Source: Phycisphaeraceae bacterium
GTDB lineage: Bacteria > Planctomycetota > Phycisphaerae > Phycisphaerales > UBA1924
Assembly: GCA_026126305.1 (NCBI GenBank)
Contig: JAHCJI010000011.1
Span: forward strand, 1-64,000
DNA: 64,000 nucleotides
Direction of reading: 5' to 3'
The notes beneath the pieces are model-generated. The model saw only the letters and a program-made list of their open reading frames with translations. It was not told the origin of the DNA and did no database searches. A program made the translations under genes and the position numbers. Below are positions 1 to 8,127 of this stretch, piece by piece (position 1 is the stretch's first letter; the number at the start of each line of letters is the position of its first letter).

Positions 1-184
1 TCCCCCGCATTTTTATTGGAGTCGGTCCGGGTTCGGTGCGATAGCCATGGCAGCGGCGGACCACTGGGGCCCGCCAAAGGGCAACATCCGGAGAACCGGC
101 CATGTTTGCGCAGCAGAGTTTCGAAGCGTTCTCTTCGCCGTTCGCACCACGAACCGGGCCAGAGTCGGCCCAAGGGGGCAACCC

Positions 185-877
185 ATGAGCACCGTGCCAA
201 GGAAATTACCCGAGGCCATTGTCTGGACCACCAACCGCGTGCCCGTGTGGGCCCAGGCGGGGGCGGCCATCGGCCTGGACCCGGTCAAGGTCGGCCAGCT
301 GGGGGCCAAGGCCAGCGCGGCCCAGGCCGCCCTGACCGAGTACCAGGAGGCCGAGGCCATCTGGCTGGCCAAGGGCCAGGTGTACCGTGAACTGGCCACG
401 TCCATGCGCGACGATGCCGCGGCCATGGTCTTCCAGATCCGCGGCACGGCCAAGGCCAGCGCCAACCCGGGGGCCGTGTACGCGGCCGCCCAGATCCCCG
501 CGCCGGCCCAGCCCGGGCCCACGCCCCCGCCGGGCACGCCCACGGAGTTTGCCATCGTGCTGCTCCAGAACGGGGACCTGACCATCGGCTTCAAGTGCAA
601 CAACCCCGGCAACGTCAAGGGCGTGCTGTACCACGTCGAGCGCAGCGTGGCCGGCACGCAGGGGCCGTACACCTTTATCCAATCGGTGGGCGAGAAGCGC
701 TTCACCGACACCACCATCCCGCAGGGCTCCTCCGCGGTCCACTACCGCGTCACGGCCCGGCGCTCGACCCAGCCGGGCAACCCGGCGGTCTTCAGCGTGC
801 AGTTCGGCTCGGGCAACAACGCGGTCCAGACGGCCAAGATCGTCGTGGACGAGTCGAGCCCGTCCCAGGCCGCCTGA
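185..877 (+). CDS. hypothetical protein with a C-terminal fibronectin-like domain
   Basis: 230 residues. The first half is alanine-rich and helical; a proline-rich linker (about residues 105-118) leads to a beta-rich C-terminal part (about 120-220) that reads like a fibronectin type III fold, with alternating short strands and the pattern YHVERS...FTDTTIP...VHYRV. I have seen such 'helical head plus FN3-like tail' proteins in planctomycete genomes, but no function is known to me. I chose ATG 185 because it follows a GGGGG ribosome site; the frame stays open upstream to 47 but that extension is arginine-rich and unlike protein. No signal peptide or membrane span is visible. It stands alone, 227 bp before the OPT transporter. 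Function unassigned. Confidence 0.6.
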   Translation: MSTVPRKLPEAIVWTTNRVPVWAQAGAAIGLDPVKVGQLGAKASAAQAALTEYQEAEAIWLAKGQVYRELATSMRDDAAAMVFQIRGTAKASANPGAVYAAAQIPAPAQPGPTPPPGTPTEFAIVLLQNGDLTIGFKCNNPGNVKGVLYHVERSVAGTQGPYTFIQSVGEKRFTDTTIPQGSSAVHYRVTARRSTQPGNPAVFSVQFGSGNNAVQTAKIVVDESSPSQAA

Positions 878-1037
878 GGCCCTTGGGGCACGTTCCATGT
901 CTCGACGCCGCCCGGGGGGGGGGATCCTTCCCCTCGGGCGGCTCTCGCGTGGTGGGGCCGGGACGGGGATGACCCGCGCCCGCGGGTGCCATATGTTTGG
1001 GGCTGGGCTGCCCGGCTCGTGGGAGGCCCGCGTCCCG

Positions 1038-1097
1038 CCGACGCCCGCGCCGACGCCCGCGCCGATTCCTGCGCCGATCCCCGCGCCGATCCCCGGA
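1038..1097 (+). repeat. five tandem 12-bp units running into the transporter ribosome site
   Basis: Five consecutive 12-bp units, two reading CCGACGCCCGCG and three variants of CCGATCCCCGCG, end exactly at the GGAGG that serves the ATG at 1105. The last unit diverges into the Shine-Dalgarno. A run of ten G residues lies upstream at 914-923. The array is probably untranslated leader, though one frame is open through it. Copy number could vary by slippage. Confidence 0.85.
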
Positions 1098-1104
1098 GGC
1101 CGCC

Positions 1105-3561
1105 ATGACCGAGCCCCAACCACCCCGCGACACCCCCAACACCCCCATCGCCCCCAACACCGCCCCGGCCCACGCCTCGGGCCTGTTCGACAAGCGCTAC
1201 CGCGAGGTGACCATCTCGTCGATCATCTTCGGGCTGGTCGTGGGCGCCATCATGAACGCGGCCATCACCTACGCGGGCCTGAAGATCGGCTTCACGATCG
1301 TGGGCAGCGCCATCGCTGCGGTGCTGGGCTTTGGCGTGTTGCGCGGGCTCCTGCGCAAGGGCACGATCCTGGAGACCAACATCGGCCAGACCATCGCCAG
1401 CGCGGTCAACACGCCCAACTCGGGGGTGATCTTCACCGTGCCGGTGCTGTACATGCTCGGCTACACGCTCTCGCCGGGGGGGATGGACTTCTGGCTCATC
1501 ACCCTGGCGTGCGTGGCCGGGGCGATCCTGGGCTGCGCCTTCATCATCCCCCTGCGCAAGCAGATGATCGACATCGACCGCCTGCGCTTCCCCAGCCCCA
1601 CGGGCGTGGCGGTGATCTTGAAGAGCCCCGGTGCCGGATCGGCCAAGAGCCTGGTGCTGGTGGCCGGGATGCTGGTGTCGATGCTGATCTACCTGCCCGC
1701 GGGCCTGCCCTCGATCAAGACCACCGCGCGGCTGGAGCAGCTGGACGCCCTGGTGGAGCGGGAAAAGATCTCCCGGCAGGACGCCGACCGCACGCGGATG
1801 ATCGCCCGGTGGATCGAGGCCAGCGCCGCCCCGGACGAGGTGCTCGAGCGCGGTCGGGCCCTGGACGCCCTGGCCCAGGCCCGCAAGGACGAGGCCGACC
1901 GGCAGACCATCAAGCAGCTGGTGGCCGACCTCGAGGCCGTGCCCGTGCCCCCGGGCGTCGAGGACAAGCTGTCGCGCGCGGCCTTTGAGGCCGCCCGCGG
2001 CGAGCGTCCGTGGGACTCGCTGCGGTCTCGCAAGGTGGGCTGGGCCGCCGCGCCCTTGCCGGGCTACAGCGACCTCAACTGGCGGCTGCCCGCCGAGCCC
2101 TCGCCCGATGGCGATGGCCTGAGCCTGCGCGTCGACCGCGACCGCAACGGCACGCCCGACCCGATCATGACCGACAACATGGTCCACGTGGGGCGTTTTC
2201 TGGGGCTGCCCGACGAGTACCAGGTGATCTTCGCCATCGCGCCCTTTGCCATCGGGGCGGGGTTCATCACCGGCAAGGCGGGGCTGATGGTGCTGGCCGG
2301 CGGGCTGCTGGCCAGCCTGGTGATCAGCCCCCTGGTCTTCCGCATGGGCTGGGCCCCCGAGACCCTCCGCGCCGACCAGGTGCCCGGGTACGCCTACGCG
2401 GCCTTCAACCGCCCGCTGGGCATCGGCCTGTTGCTGGGCGGGGCGCTCATGGGCGTGCTGTTCGCCCTGCCGGCCATCAAGGAGGCGCTCAAGAGCATCG
2501 CCTCGGCCGGTATGGCCAAGGCCCGGGGCTCTCGCGACGAGCTGGGCATGAAGGTGCTGGTGGTGGCCGTGCTGGGGGCCTTGCTGCTGCTGTTCCTGGC
2601 GGCCGACTTCGTGGGCAACAAGCCCGTGAACCGCAGCGACCCGGTGAGCCGCGACGCGCTGGTGGGCCCGGACGCCCCGGCCGAGCAACCCACCACGCGG
2701 TACAGGGGCTACACCATCGCCTTTGCCAGCGAGCAGACGCTGGAGACATGGACCAGCGAGTGGAGCACCGAGCAGCGCGACCGGTACATGGACGACAACC
2801 GCCTGCGTCCCGGGCTGCTGGCGGGGCTGGACCCGCACCTGCGGGCGCTGGTCATCGCGCTGGTGGGCGCGGCATGGATCTGGTTCGCCGGGGTGATCAT
2901 CGCCCAGTGCGCGGGCATGACCGACTGGTCGCCCATCAGCGGGATGTCGCTGCTGACGGTGGTGCTGGTGCTGCTGCTGGCCGGCTCGGGGGCGGTGATG
3001 GGGGCGGTATTGATCGGTGCGGCGCTGTGCGTGGCCATCACGTGCGCCTCGGACATGATGGGCGACCTGAAGACCGGGTACCTGGTGGGCAGCCAGCCCA
3101 AGCGGCAGCAGATCGTCGAGCTGATCGCCACGGGCCTGGGCCCGATCATCTGCATGTTCGTGCTGACGGTCATCGTCACGATCAACCTGCGCACCACGGG
3201 CATCCCCATCGGCCCGGGCACGGACACCGTCGCCGCCCAGGCCGACGCGCTCCAGGCCATCATCCGGGCCATCCAGGGCGGGCAGATGCCCTACGCCCTG
3301 TACGGGTTCGGGGCCCTGCTGGGGGCGCTGCTGGGCCTGGGGGCCTTCCCCGGGCTGGGCGTGCTGGTGGGCCTGAGCATGTTCCTGCCGTTCTTTTACA
3401 TCGCCACCTACGGCATCGGCTGCGTGCTGAACATCATCGTGGTCAGGATCAAGGGCAAGCGCTGGGCCGAGGATTGGGGCGTGCCCTTTGCCGCCGGCCT
3501 GCTGGTGGGCGAGGCCATCCTCTCGCTGATCATCAACCTCATCGTGCTGGGCACGGGCTAA
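1105..3561 (+). CDS. OPT-family oligopeptide transporter
   Basis: 818 residues, inner membrane. The family imports small peptides (or metal-chelate conjugates) by proton coupling. The N-terminal core is typical: an early span, then GLKIGFTIVGSAIAAVLGFGV, the NIGQTIASAVNTPNSGV stretch, and SPTGVAVILKS near residue 170. Many further hydrophobic spans follow to the C-terminus. It is longer than most bacterial members because of two soluble insertions, about residues 205-358 (charged, partly coiled) and about 505-565. ATG 1105 has GGAGG eight bases upstream; the longer open frame from 997 is only low-complexity arginine. The next gene starts 12 bp downstream and is probably co-transcribed. Substrate cannot be told from sequence. 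Confidence 0.85.
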   Translation: MTEPQPPRDTPNTPIAPNTAPAHASGLFDKRYREVTISSIIFGLVVGAIMNAAITYAGLKIGFTIVGSAIAAVLGFGVLRGLLRKGTILETNIGQTIASAVNTPNSGVIFTVPVLYMLGYTLSPGGMDFWLITLACVAGAILGCAFIIPLRKQMIDIDRLRFPSPTGVAVILKSPGAGSAKSLVLVAGMLVSMLIYLPAGLPSIKTTARLEQLDALVEREKISRQDADRTRMIARWIEASAAPDEVLERGRALDALAQARKDEADRQTIKQLVADLEAVPVPPGVEDKLSRAAFEAARGERPWDSLRSRKVGWAAAPLPGYSDLNWRLPAEPSPDGDGLSLRVDRDRNGTPDPIMTDNMVHVGRFLGLPDEYQVIFAIAPFAIGAGFITGKAGLMVLAGGLLASLVISPLVFRMGWAPETLRADQVPGYAYAAFNRPLGIGLLLGGALMGVLFALPAIKEALKSIASAGMAKARGSRDELGMKVLVVAVLGALLLLFLAADFVGNKPVNRSDPVSRDALVGPDAPAEQPTTRYRGYTIAFASEQTLETWTSEWSTEQRDRYMDDNRLRPGLLAGLDPHLRALVIALVGAAWIWFAGVIIAQCAGMTDWSPISGMSLLTVVLVLLLAGSGAVMGAVLIGAALCVAITCASDMMGDLKTGYLVGSQPKRQQIVELIATGLGPIICMFVLTVIVTINLRTTGIPIGPGTDTVAAQADALQAIIRAIQGGQMPYALYGFGALLGALLGLGAFPGLGVLVGLSMFLPFFYIATYGIGCVLNIIVVRIKGKRWAEDWGVPFAAGLLVGEAILSLIINLIVLGTG

Positions 3562-3573
3562 GGGGCAAGACCG

Positions 3574-4332
3574 ATGCAAGGCGCCATGAAACTCGCGGGC
3601 TTCCTGATCATCGCCATGGGCCTGGTGCTGGGCGTGGCCAGCGTGCCCACGGCCTATGTCCCCTCGCTCTCGCTGCCCGACGAGGCGCTGGTCGGCCTGA
3701 CGCTCAATGCGCCCGCGGGCGAGGTGCGCAGCGAGGAACTCAAGATCTGGCAGAAGGGCCAGCCCATCGCCACGACCGACACCGTGCTGACCGCCGAGCT
3801 GCTGGCCACCCTGCGCGACGCGGGGGTCGGGCGCGTCAAGGTCAAGGAGTTCTCCCTGGCACGATGGAGCGGGGTGTGGCTCTTTCTGCTGGCGTGCGCG
3901 ATGCTGCTGGGCGGGGCCACGCTCGTGCGGCTGGACATGCGGCGGCAACTGGCCAAGGCGCGAGACCGCGCCGACGGTGGGGGCCAGGGCTCGCCGCAGG
4001 CGGCGCTGGCGGCCATCGCCGACGCCGTGGAATCGCTGCGGCGAGACCTGCCCCACATGACCACCGACCACGACCGTAACCACGCCATCATCGAGCGACT
4101 GGGCGAGGCGCAGTCCACCCACGTGCCGGCCTTTGCCGACGCCCGGGCGCTGCTGGTGGGCCGGCTTGGCCTCTCGGGCTACGCCGAACTGATGGACCAC
4201 TTCGCCGGCATGGAGCGACAGATCAACCGCGCGTGGTCGGCGGCGGCCGACGGCGTCTATGAAGAGGCCGCCGACTGTCTGGAACGTGCCTGGGCCATGC
4301 TCGGGCCGACCAAGGCGGCGCTGGAACGCTGA
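3574..4332 (+). CDS. membrane protein of unknown function, partner of the OPT transporter
   Basis: 252 residues. Two membrane segments are visible: residues about 5-25 and about 98-118. Between them is an exported domain of about 70 residues. The remaining C-terminal half is alanine/leucine-rich, helical and predicted cytoplasmic, with heptad-like stretches around residues 140-180. The gene begins 12 bp after the transporter stop, so co-transcription is likely and a helper or regulatory role for the transporter is a reasonable guess, not shown. ATG 3574 has AAGGGG upstream; ATG 3586 (MKLAGF) with AAGG is an alternative that shortens it by four residues. I do not recognise a family. Confidence 0.6.
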   Translation: MQGAMKLAGFLIIAMGLVLGVASVPTAYVPSLSLPDEALVGLTLNAPAGEVRSEELKIWQKGQPIATTDTVLTAELLATLRDAGVGRVKVKEFSLARWSGVWLFLLACAMLLGGATLVRLDMRRQLAKARDRADGGGQGSPQAALAAIADAVESLRRDLPHMTTDHDRNHAIIERLGEAQSTHVPAFADARALLVGRLGLSGYAELMDHFAGMERQINRAWSAAADGVYEEAADCLERAWAMLGPTKAALER

Positions 4333-4334
4333 AC

Positions 4335-4361
4335 AATCCGCCGAATCCAATCCGCCGAATC
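4335..4361. repeat. 14-bp direct repeat between convergent genes
   Basis: Two adjacent near-copies of AATCCGCCGAATCC fill the gap between the stop of the plus-strand membrane gene and the stop of the minus-strand phosphoesterase. There is no hairpin with a T-run here, so I do not call it a terminator. Confidence 0.7.
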
Positions 4362-5328
4362 AGGGCTTGGCTTCCCAGCCGTAGGTGACATATTCCACGG
4401 CGCTCGTGCCGTCGTCGAAGAGGTCCACCATCGCGTAGCCGGGCTGGAACTCCTGGTAGGCACCGCCCCACCAGGAGCCGCTGACCGCCCCGCAGCAGGC
4501 GTACTTCACGCCCAGGTACTCGACGGTGTCGGCCAGGTGGATGTGCCCGCTCAGGCACAGGCGGACCTTGGGCGTGCCCGAGGCGGTGCGGTGCGCGTGG
4601 AAGAGGTCCTTGAGCTTGCGGGCGTCGATGTGCATCCACGCGCCGGGCACCTGCCAGTTGCCGCTCTTCTCGTTGTCGCCGTCGAAGAAGGTGCAGGCGG
4701 CGAAGATGGGGATGTGGCTGACCACGCACACCGGACGCGTGTCGGGCGTGTCGCGCAGGGTGCGGGCCAGCCAGTCGAACTGCTCCTCGTCGAGCAGGCC
4801 CTTGTAGCCCCCGCCCTGCCCGCGCAGGCTGTTGGGGCTGGTGCTGTCGAGCACGACGAACCGCCAGCCGGACTGGTCGAAGGTGTAAAAACGCGAGTCG
4901 AGCCCGAAGGCGTCGGCGGCCCACTTCTTGCCATCCACCGGATCCATCGCGAGGATGTCGTGGTTGCCAATCGCGTACCGCGCGGGCGTGCCCAGCTCGT
5001 TCTTGACCACGGTGTTCCAGGTGTTCAGTTGCTCGGGCGCGCGTTCGCGGCCGCCGTCGCCGTCCACGTTCATCAGGTTGTCGCCGCCGAAGATGATCAG
5101 TTGCGGCGGGTTGCTCTGCCCTTGCACGTGCTGGAGGCAGGTGGCAAAGCCCTTGTCGCCCTGGCGCTGGGGCTGCACGTGGGTGTCGGTGAGGAATGCA
5201 AGCCGCAGGCCCGCGCCGCGCTCCGGGCGGGGTGCCCTGCCCGATGCCAGGGCCAGGGGAGCGATGGACAAGGCCGCGCCGGCGGCCAGGATCTCGCGAC
5301 GGTTCGGGTGCTTCGGGGGCGTTGTCAT
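4360..5328 (-). CDS. Tat-exported calcineurin-like metallophosphoesterase
   Basis: 322 residues. Begins with a twin-arginine signal: RR at 10-11, then an alanine/leucine core ending near ALASG at residue 30. The di-metal phosphoesterase motifs appear in order: DTHV (D48, H50), GGDN, GNHD, SHIP and SGHIH. This is the calcineurin-like fold and the protein should act in the periplasm or at the cell surface on phosphomonoester or diester substrates; which one is unknown. Length fits a single-domain member. ATG 5328 is chosen because it sits directly before the Tat n-region. Neighbouring genes give no pathway clue. Confidence 0.82.
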   Translation of the reverse strand: MTTPPKHPNRREILAAGAALSIAPLALASGRAPRPERGAGLRLAFLTDTHVQPQRQGDKGFATCLQHVQGQSNPPQLIIFGGDNLMNVDGDGGRERAPEQLNTWNTVVKNELGTPARYAIGNHDILAMDPVDGKKWAADAFGLDSRFYTFDQSGWRFVVLDSTSPNSLRGQGGGYKGLLDEEQFDWLARTLRDTPDTRPVCVVSHIPIFAACTFFDGDNEKSGNWQVPGAWMHIDARKLKDLFHAHRTASGTPKVRLCLSGHIHLADTVEYLGVKYACCGAVSGSWWGGAYQEFQPGYAMVDLFDDGTSAVEYVTYGWEAKP

Positions 5329-5411
5329 GGCGCACGATACCGCCCGGCCAATGGGCCCGCAAGGGGGCGATCGACCGGGCGGAGAATCTTGTTCGTTCCG
5401 TAACCTTATAC

Positions 5412-6257
5412 TTACTGGGGCAGCAGGTTGCGCATGGCCCGCTCCGCGTTCTCGCGGATGATCGGAAGGGCCTCTTCCTTCTTCATGTTCATCTGGTTGG
5501 CCCAGACGGCCAGACGCACGCCGTGGGGGTAGTAGTTGCTGGTGGACTTGGCCGTGGCCGTGCGCCCGCCCGAGGTCGTGGTGCCGCCGGTATCGGCCGT
5601 CCGCGGGCCGATGGCTCCGCCGCCGCTGTCTGCCCGGCTGGAATCGCTGGTGAGCATGTCGAAGGTGACCGGCTCGTTCTGGCGTTCCTCAAGCACCATG
5701 TCGGTGATCATGGCCCATTCGCGGGGCGTCGAGGCGTTGGCCATGCCCACGCCCACCAGCCCGCCCGCGGCGGCCCCGGCTCCCACGCCCACTGCCCAGT
5801 TGTCGGTGGCGCTCGACACGAGTCCGTAGGTCGTCGCGCCGACGGCAGCGCCCGAGATCCAGCCCATGGCCGCGGCCTGGTTCCTGCCCCCGCTCTCGGG
5901 GTCTACTTCATCGAAGAAGCGGGTGCGGGCGCGGAGGCGGTACGTTGCCTCGTCGGGGTTGGCCACGATCCGCCAGCCTTGGGCCGTGGCGGCATTCTCC
6001 ATGATCTGGCGCATATCAAAGTCGCCGCCGGACATGTCCACGTAGGAGATGTACACCGTCTTGTTCTCGGGACGTGGGGGCTCGAGTTGGGGCGGCAGCA
6101 CCGGCCAATGGAGCCCGCCGCGCGGGCTGGCATACTTGTTGGCGGTGATCTTGCCCAAGCCGCGGGCAGCGGCCGTACACGCCGTCAGAGTGCCTGCCGT
6201 GGCCAGCAGTCCTGCCATCGTCAGTGCCATCATGGTCTTCCGAGTCGTTCCATGCAT
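5412..6257 (-). CDS. TraT-like surface lipoprotein (complement-resistance/surface-exclusion family)
   Basis: 281 residues. Signal peptide with lipobox LTAC gives Cys27 as lipidation site. After it, the sequence follows plasmid TraT: KTVYISYVDMSG (TraT: RTVFLQIKNTS), GWRIVANPDEATY, a central glycine/alanine-rich hydrophobic stretch (about residues 145-180), WAMITDMVLEER (TraT: YTMITDVQIAER), and a C-terminus with ANQMNMKKEEALP ending in NLL. A serine/threonine-rich segment is inserted before the last block. TraT in F-type plasmids sits in the outer membrane and blocks mating and complement. Here it is chromosomal with no transfer genes nearby. ATG 6257 follows AAGGAG; the upstream open frame lacks sense. 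The family call comes from remembered sequence. Confidence 0.75.
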   Translation of the reverse strand: MHGTTRKTMMALTMAGLLATAGTLTACTAAARGLGKITANKYASPRGGLHWPVLPPQLEPPRPENKTVYISYVDMSGGDFDMRQIMENAATAQGWRIVANPDEATYRLRARTRFFDEVDPESGGRNQAAAMGWISGAAVGATTYGLVSSATDNWAVGVGAGAAAGGLVGVGMANASTPREWAMITDMVLEERQNEPVTFDMLTSDSSRADSGGGAIGPRTADTGGTTTSGGRTATAKSTSNYYPHGVRLAVWANQMNMKKEEALPIIRENAERAMRNLLPQ

Positions 6258-6549
6258 CACAAGCTCCTTATGTCCGATGTCGATCCGGCCACGAATGGCG
6301 GCCTGCCACGAGCCAGAGGTGAGGGTATTCCGCTTCAACCGGTGAGGGGTCGGGCGGGCGACTTGGGGGTCTGACAGAGAGAGCGTGAAATGCCTCGGCA
6401 CTGTGCAAGTCGCGGGCCAACAATCACGACTAATCGGAATGTTCGCCACGATGCTCGGCCCGGGCACCCATGTGAGCCAGCACATCGAGCCACCCATCAA
6501 GCAACCCGTGGACAAGAACGCCTCGACGAATCGGGCTCGGCACGTCGGC
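6258..6549. other. divergent intergenic region between the TraT-like gene and waaA
   Basis: 292 bp between two divergent genes, so it must carry both promoters. The AAGGAG ribosome site of the minus-strand gene is at its left end. I see no clear -35/-10 pair, no terminator and no convincing small gene. The waaA frame stays open across the right part (from 6385), leaving some doubt about its start. Confidence 0.5.
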
Positions 6550-7833
6550 ATGTTGGGAACAACCACGAACCTGGTCTACCTGGCCTTGGCCGCCGCCACG
6601 GCCCCCTGGTGGGCCCGCAAGGCCCGGGGCGGATGGTCCGAGCGGTTTGGCAAGGTGGCCCCGCTGCCGTCCCTTGATGCCGATAATGCCGATGATGCCG
6701 ACGCGAGGCCCCGGATCATGCTCCACACCGTCTCGGTGGGCGAGACCAACGCCGTCCGGGCGCTGGTGCCCTTGCTGACGCCCCACGCCCGGGTCATCGT
6801 GACGGCCACCACCGACACGGGGCTGAAGCGAGCCACCGAGTTGTACGGGCAGACCTGCGACGTGCGGAGATACCCACTGGACGCCACCTTCGCCGTCCGG
6901 CGGTTCCTGGACACTGTCCGGCCCGACGTGGTGGGGCTGACCGAACTCGAGCTGTGGCCCAATTTTGTCGCCGCCTGCCGGGCCCGTGGCGTGCCCGTTG
7001 CGGTCATCAACGGCCGGATCAGCGAGCGATCGTTTGCTGGTTACAAAAAGATACGAACAGTTTTGCGGGGTGCGTTTGGTTCGCTTTCAGCCGTCGGTGC
7101 GCAGGACGGGGCGTACGCGCAACGGTTCGTCGCCTTGGGAACACATTCGGATCGTGTCCGGGTCGTCGGCTCGATGAAGTGGGATTCGGCTCGTGATCCG
7201 CACCCCGACGGGCCCTCTCCCAAGGCCCTGGCGCTGGCTGAGTCGATGGGAATCGATCTTGGACGACCAGTCCTTGTTGCGGGAAGCACGGGGCCGGGTG
7301 AAGAGGCCTTGCTGCATCGGTCATGCCCGAACGGGGTCCAGTTGTTGTGCGCGCCACGTAAGCCGGAGAGATTTGACGATGCGGCGATGGACCTGCCGGG
7401 ATGTGCCCGGCGAAGCAAGGGCGAGAGGGGCGTTCGTGATCGTTTTTTGTTAGATACGCTGGGTGAGCTTGGCTCTGCCTATGAGTTGGCCGACGTGGTT
7501 GTCGTGGGCCGCAGTTTTGGCCTGGTCGATGGCCCCGTGCAGGGGAGCGACCCGATGGAGCCGGCGGCACTGGGGAAACCCATCATCACGGGACCAGCCC
7601 ACGCCAACTTTGCCACGGTGGTTGGGCAGTTGAAAGAGGCTGGGGCGTTGCGGGTGGTGGATGCCCACGGCCTGGGGGCCCTGCTAGCAGAGCTGTTCGA
7701 CTCGGCGGACCTGCGATCGGCGATGGGAGCGGCGGGTCTCGGGTGTGTGGCGGCCCAGCGGGGGGCCAGCGCCCGATGTGCCCAGATCCTGTTGGGATTG
7801 TGCCCGGTCCGTGGACACACCGGGAGTCAATAG
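6550..7833 (+). CDS. waaA: 3-deoxy-D-manno-octulosonic acid transferase (Kdo transferase)
   Basis: 427 residues, GT-B glycosyltransferase that adds Kdo from CMP-Kdo to lipid A precursors at the cytoplasmic face of the inner membrane. The family's N-terminal anchor (residues about 6-21), HTVSVGE with Glu65, TATTDTG, and GLTELELWPN are all present. INGRISERS, QDGAYAQRF, and C-terminal GPVQGSDPMEPAALGKPI and GPAHANF follow, as in WaaA of other bacteria. The middle of the C-terminal domain is short and less conserved. Start is uncertain: ATG 6550 matches where the family begins but has no good ribosome site; upstream in-frame ATGs (6439, 6451) add non-family residues. Its presence implies an LPS-type outer membrane. 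Confidence 0.88.
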   Translation: MLGTTTNLVYLALAAATAPWWARKARGGWSERFGKVAPLPSLDADNADDADARPRIMLHTVSVGETNAVRALVPLLTPHARVIVTATTDTGLKRATELYGQTCDVRRYPLDATFAVRRFLDTVRPDVVGLTELELWPNFVAACRARGVPVAVINGRISERSFAGYKKIRTVLRGAFGSLSAVGAQDGAYAQRFVALGTHSDRVRVVGSMKWDSARDPHPDGPSPKALALAESMGIDLGRPVLVAGSTGPGEEALLHRSCPNGVQLLCAPRKPERFDDAAMDLPGCARRSKGERGVRDRFLLDTLGELGSAYELADVVVVGRSFGLVDGPVQGSDPMEPAALGKPIITGPAHANFATVVGQLKEAGALRVVDAHGLGALLAELFDSADLRSAMGAAGLGCVAAQRGASARCAQILLGLCPVRGHTGSQ

Positions 7834-8127
7834 TGGGCTACACTCTCGCGGAATTGAGCAACAGCGCGACCCGGATGGTCGTATGCCTATGGGGGAGCCC
7901 GAAGCTGGCGACGCGTGCCAGCCATGGGACCCACCGGGCGCGACAGCCCGGTGAGCGAGCCCAGCAGTGACGGCAGCGCCAGCGGCCGTCCGCGTGGACC
8001 AGCGCCGCTGGCCACGTCCCCAGACCCACCCACCCGCGCCGCGCGACCATCGCGTGGCCTGACCGCACCGAAGCGTCGTTGTCCATCCGTCGCCACGCTT
8101 CCCGAGCGCCGCAGTTGGAGATTTCCG
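7834..8127 (+). other. structured leader upstream of the subtilase gene
   Basis: 294 bp without a gene. Two GC-rich hairpins are visible: ACCGGGC/GCCCGGT at 7933-7952 with a 6-base loop, and CCAGCGGC/GCCGCTGG at 7979-8011 that holds an inner GTCC/GGAC stem. A TACACT hexamer at 7839-7844 could be a -10 box. I found no match to a riboswitch consensus I know; a c-di-GMP (GEMM) motif was looked for and not found. Confidence 0.45.

Noticed and set aside
742..4350. Very long open frame on the minus strand opposite the OPT transporter and its neighbour
   Set aside because: Its product is low-complexity His/Gln/Arg/Gly, as expected from the complement of GC-rich codons. The plus-strand genes have clear family matches and ribosome sites.
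5340..5382. CCGCCCGG...CCGGGCGG inverted repeat upstream of the metallophosphoesterase
   Set aside because: 8 bp with a 27-base spacer in GC-rich DNA is likely by chance; no known operator resembles it.
7861..8011. Possible c-di-GMP (GEMM) riboswitch before the subtilase
   Set aside because: Hairpins exist, but the conserved GEMM core strings were not found.
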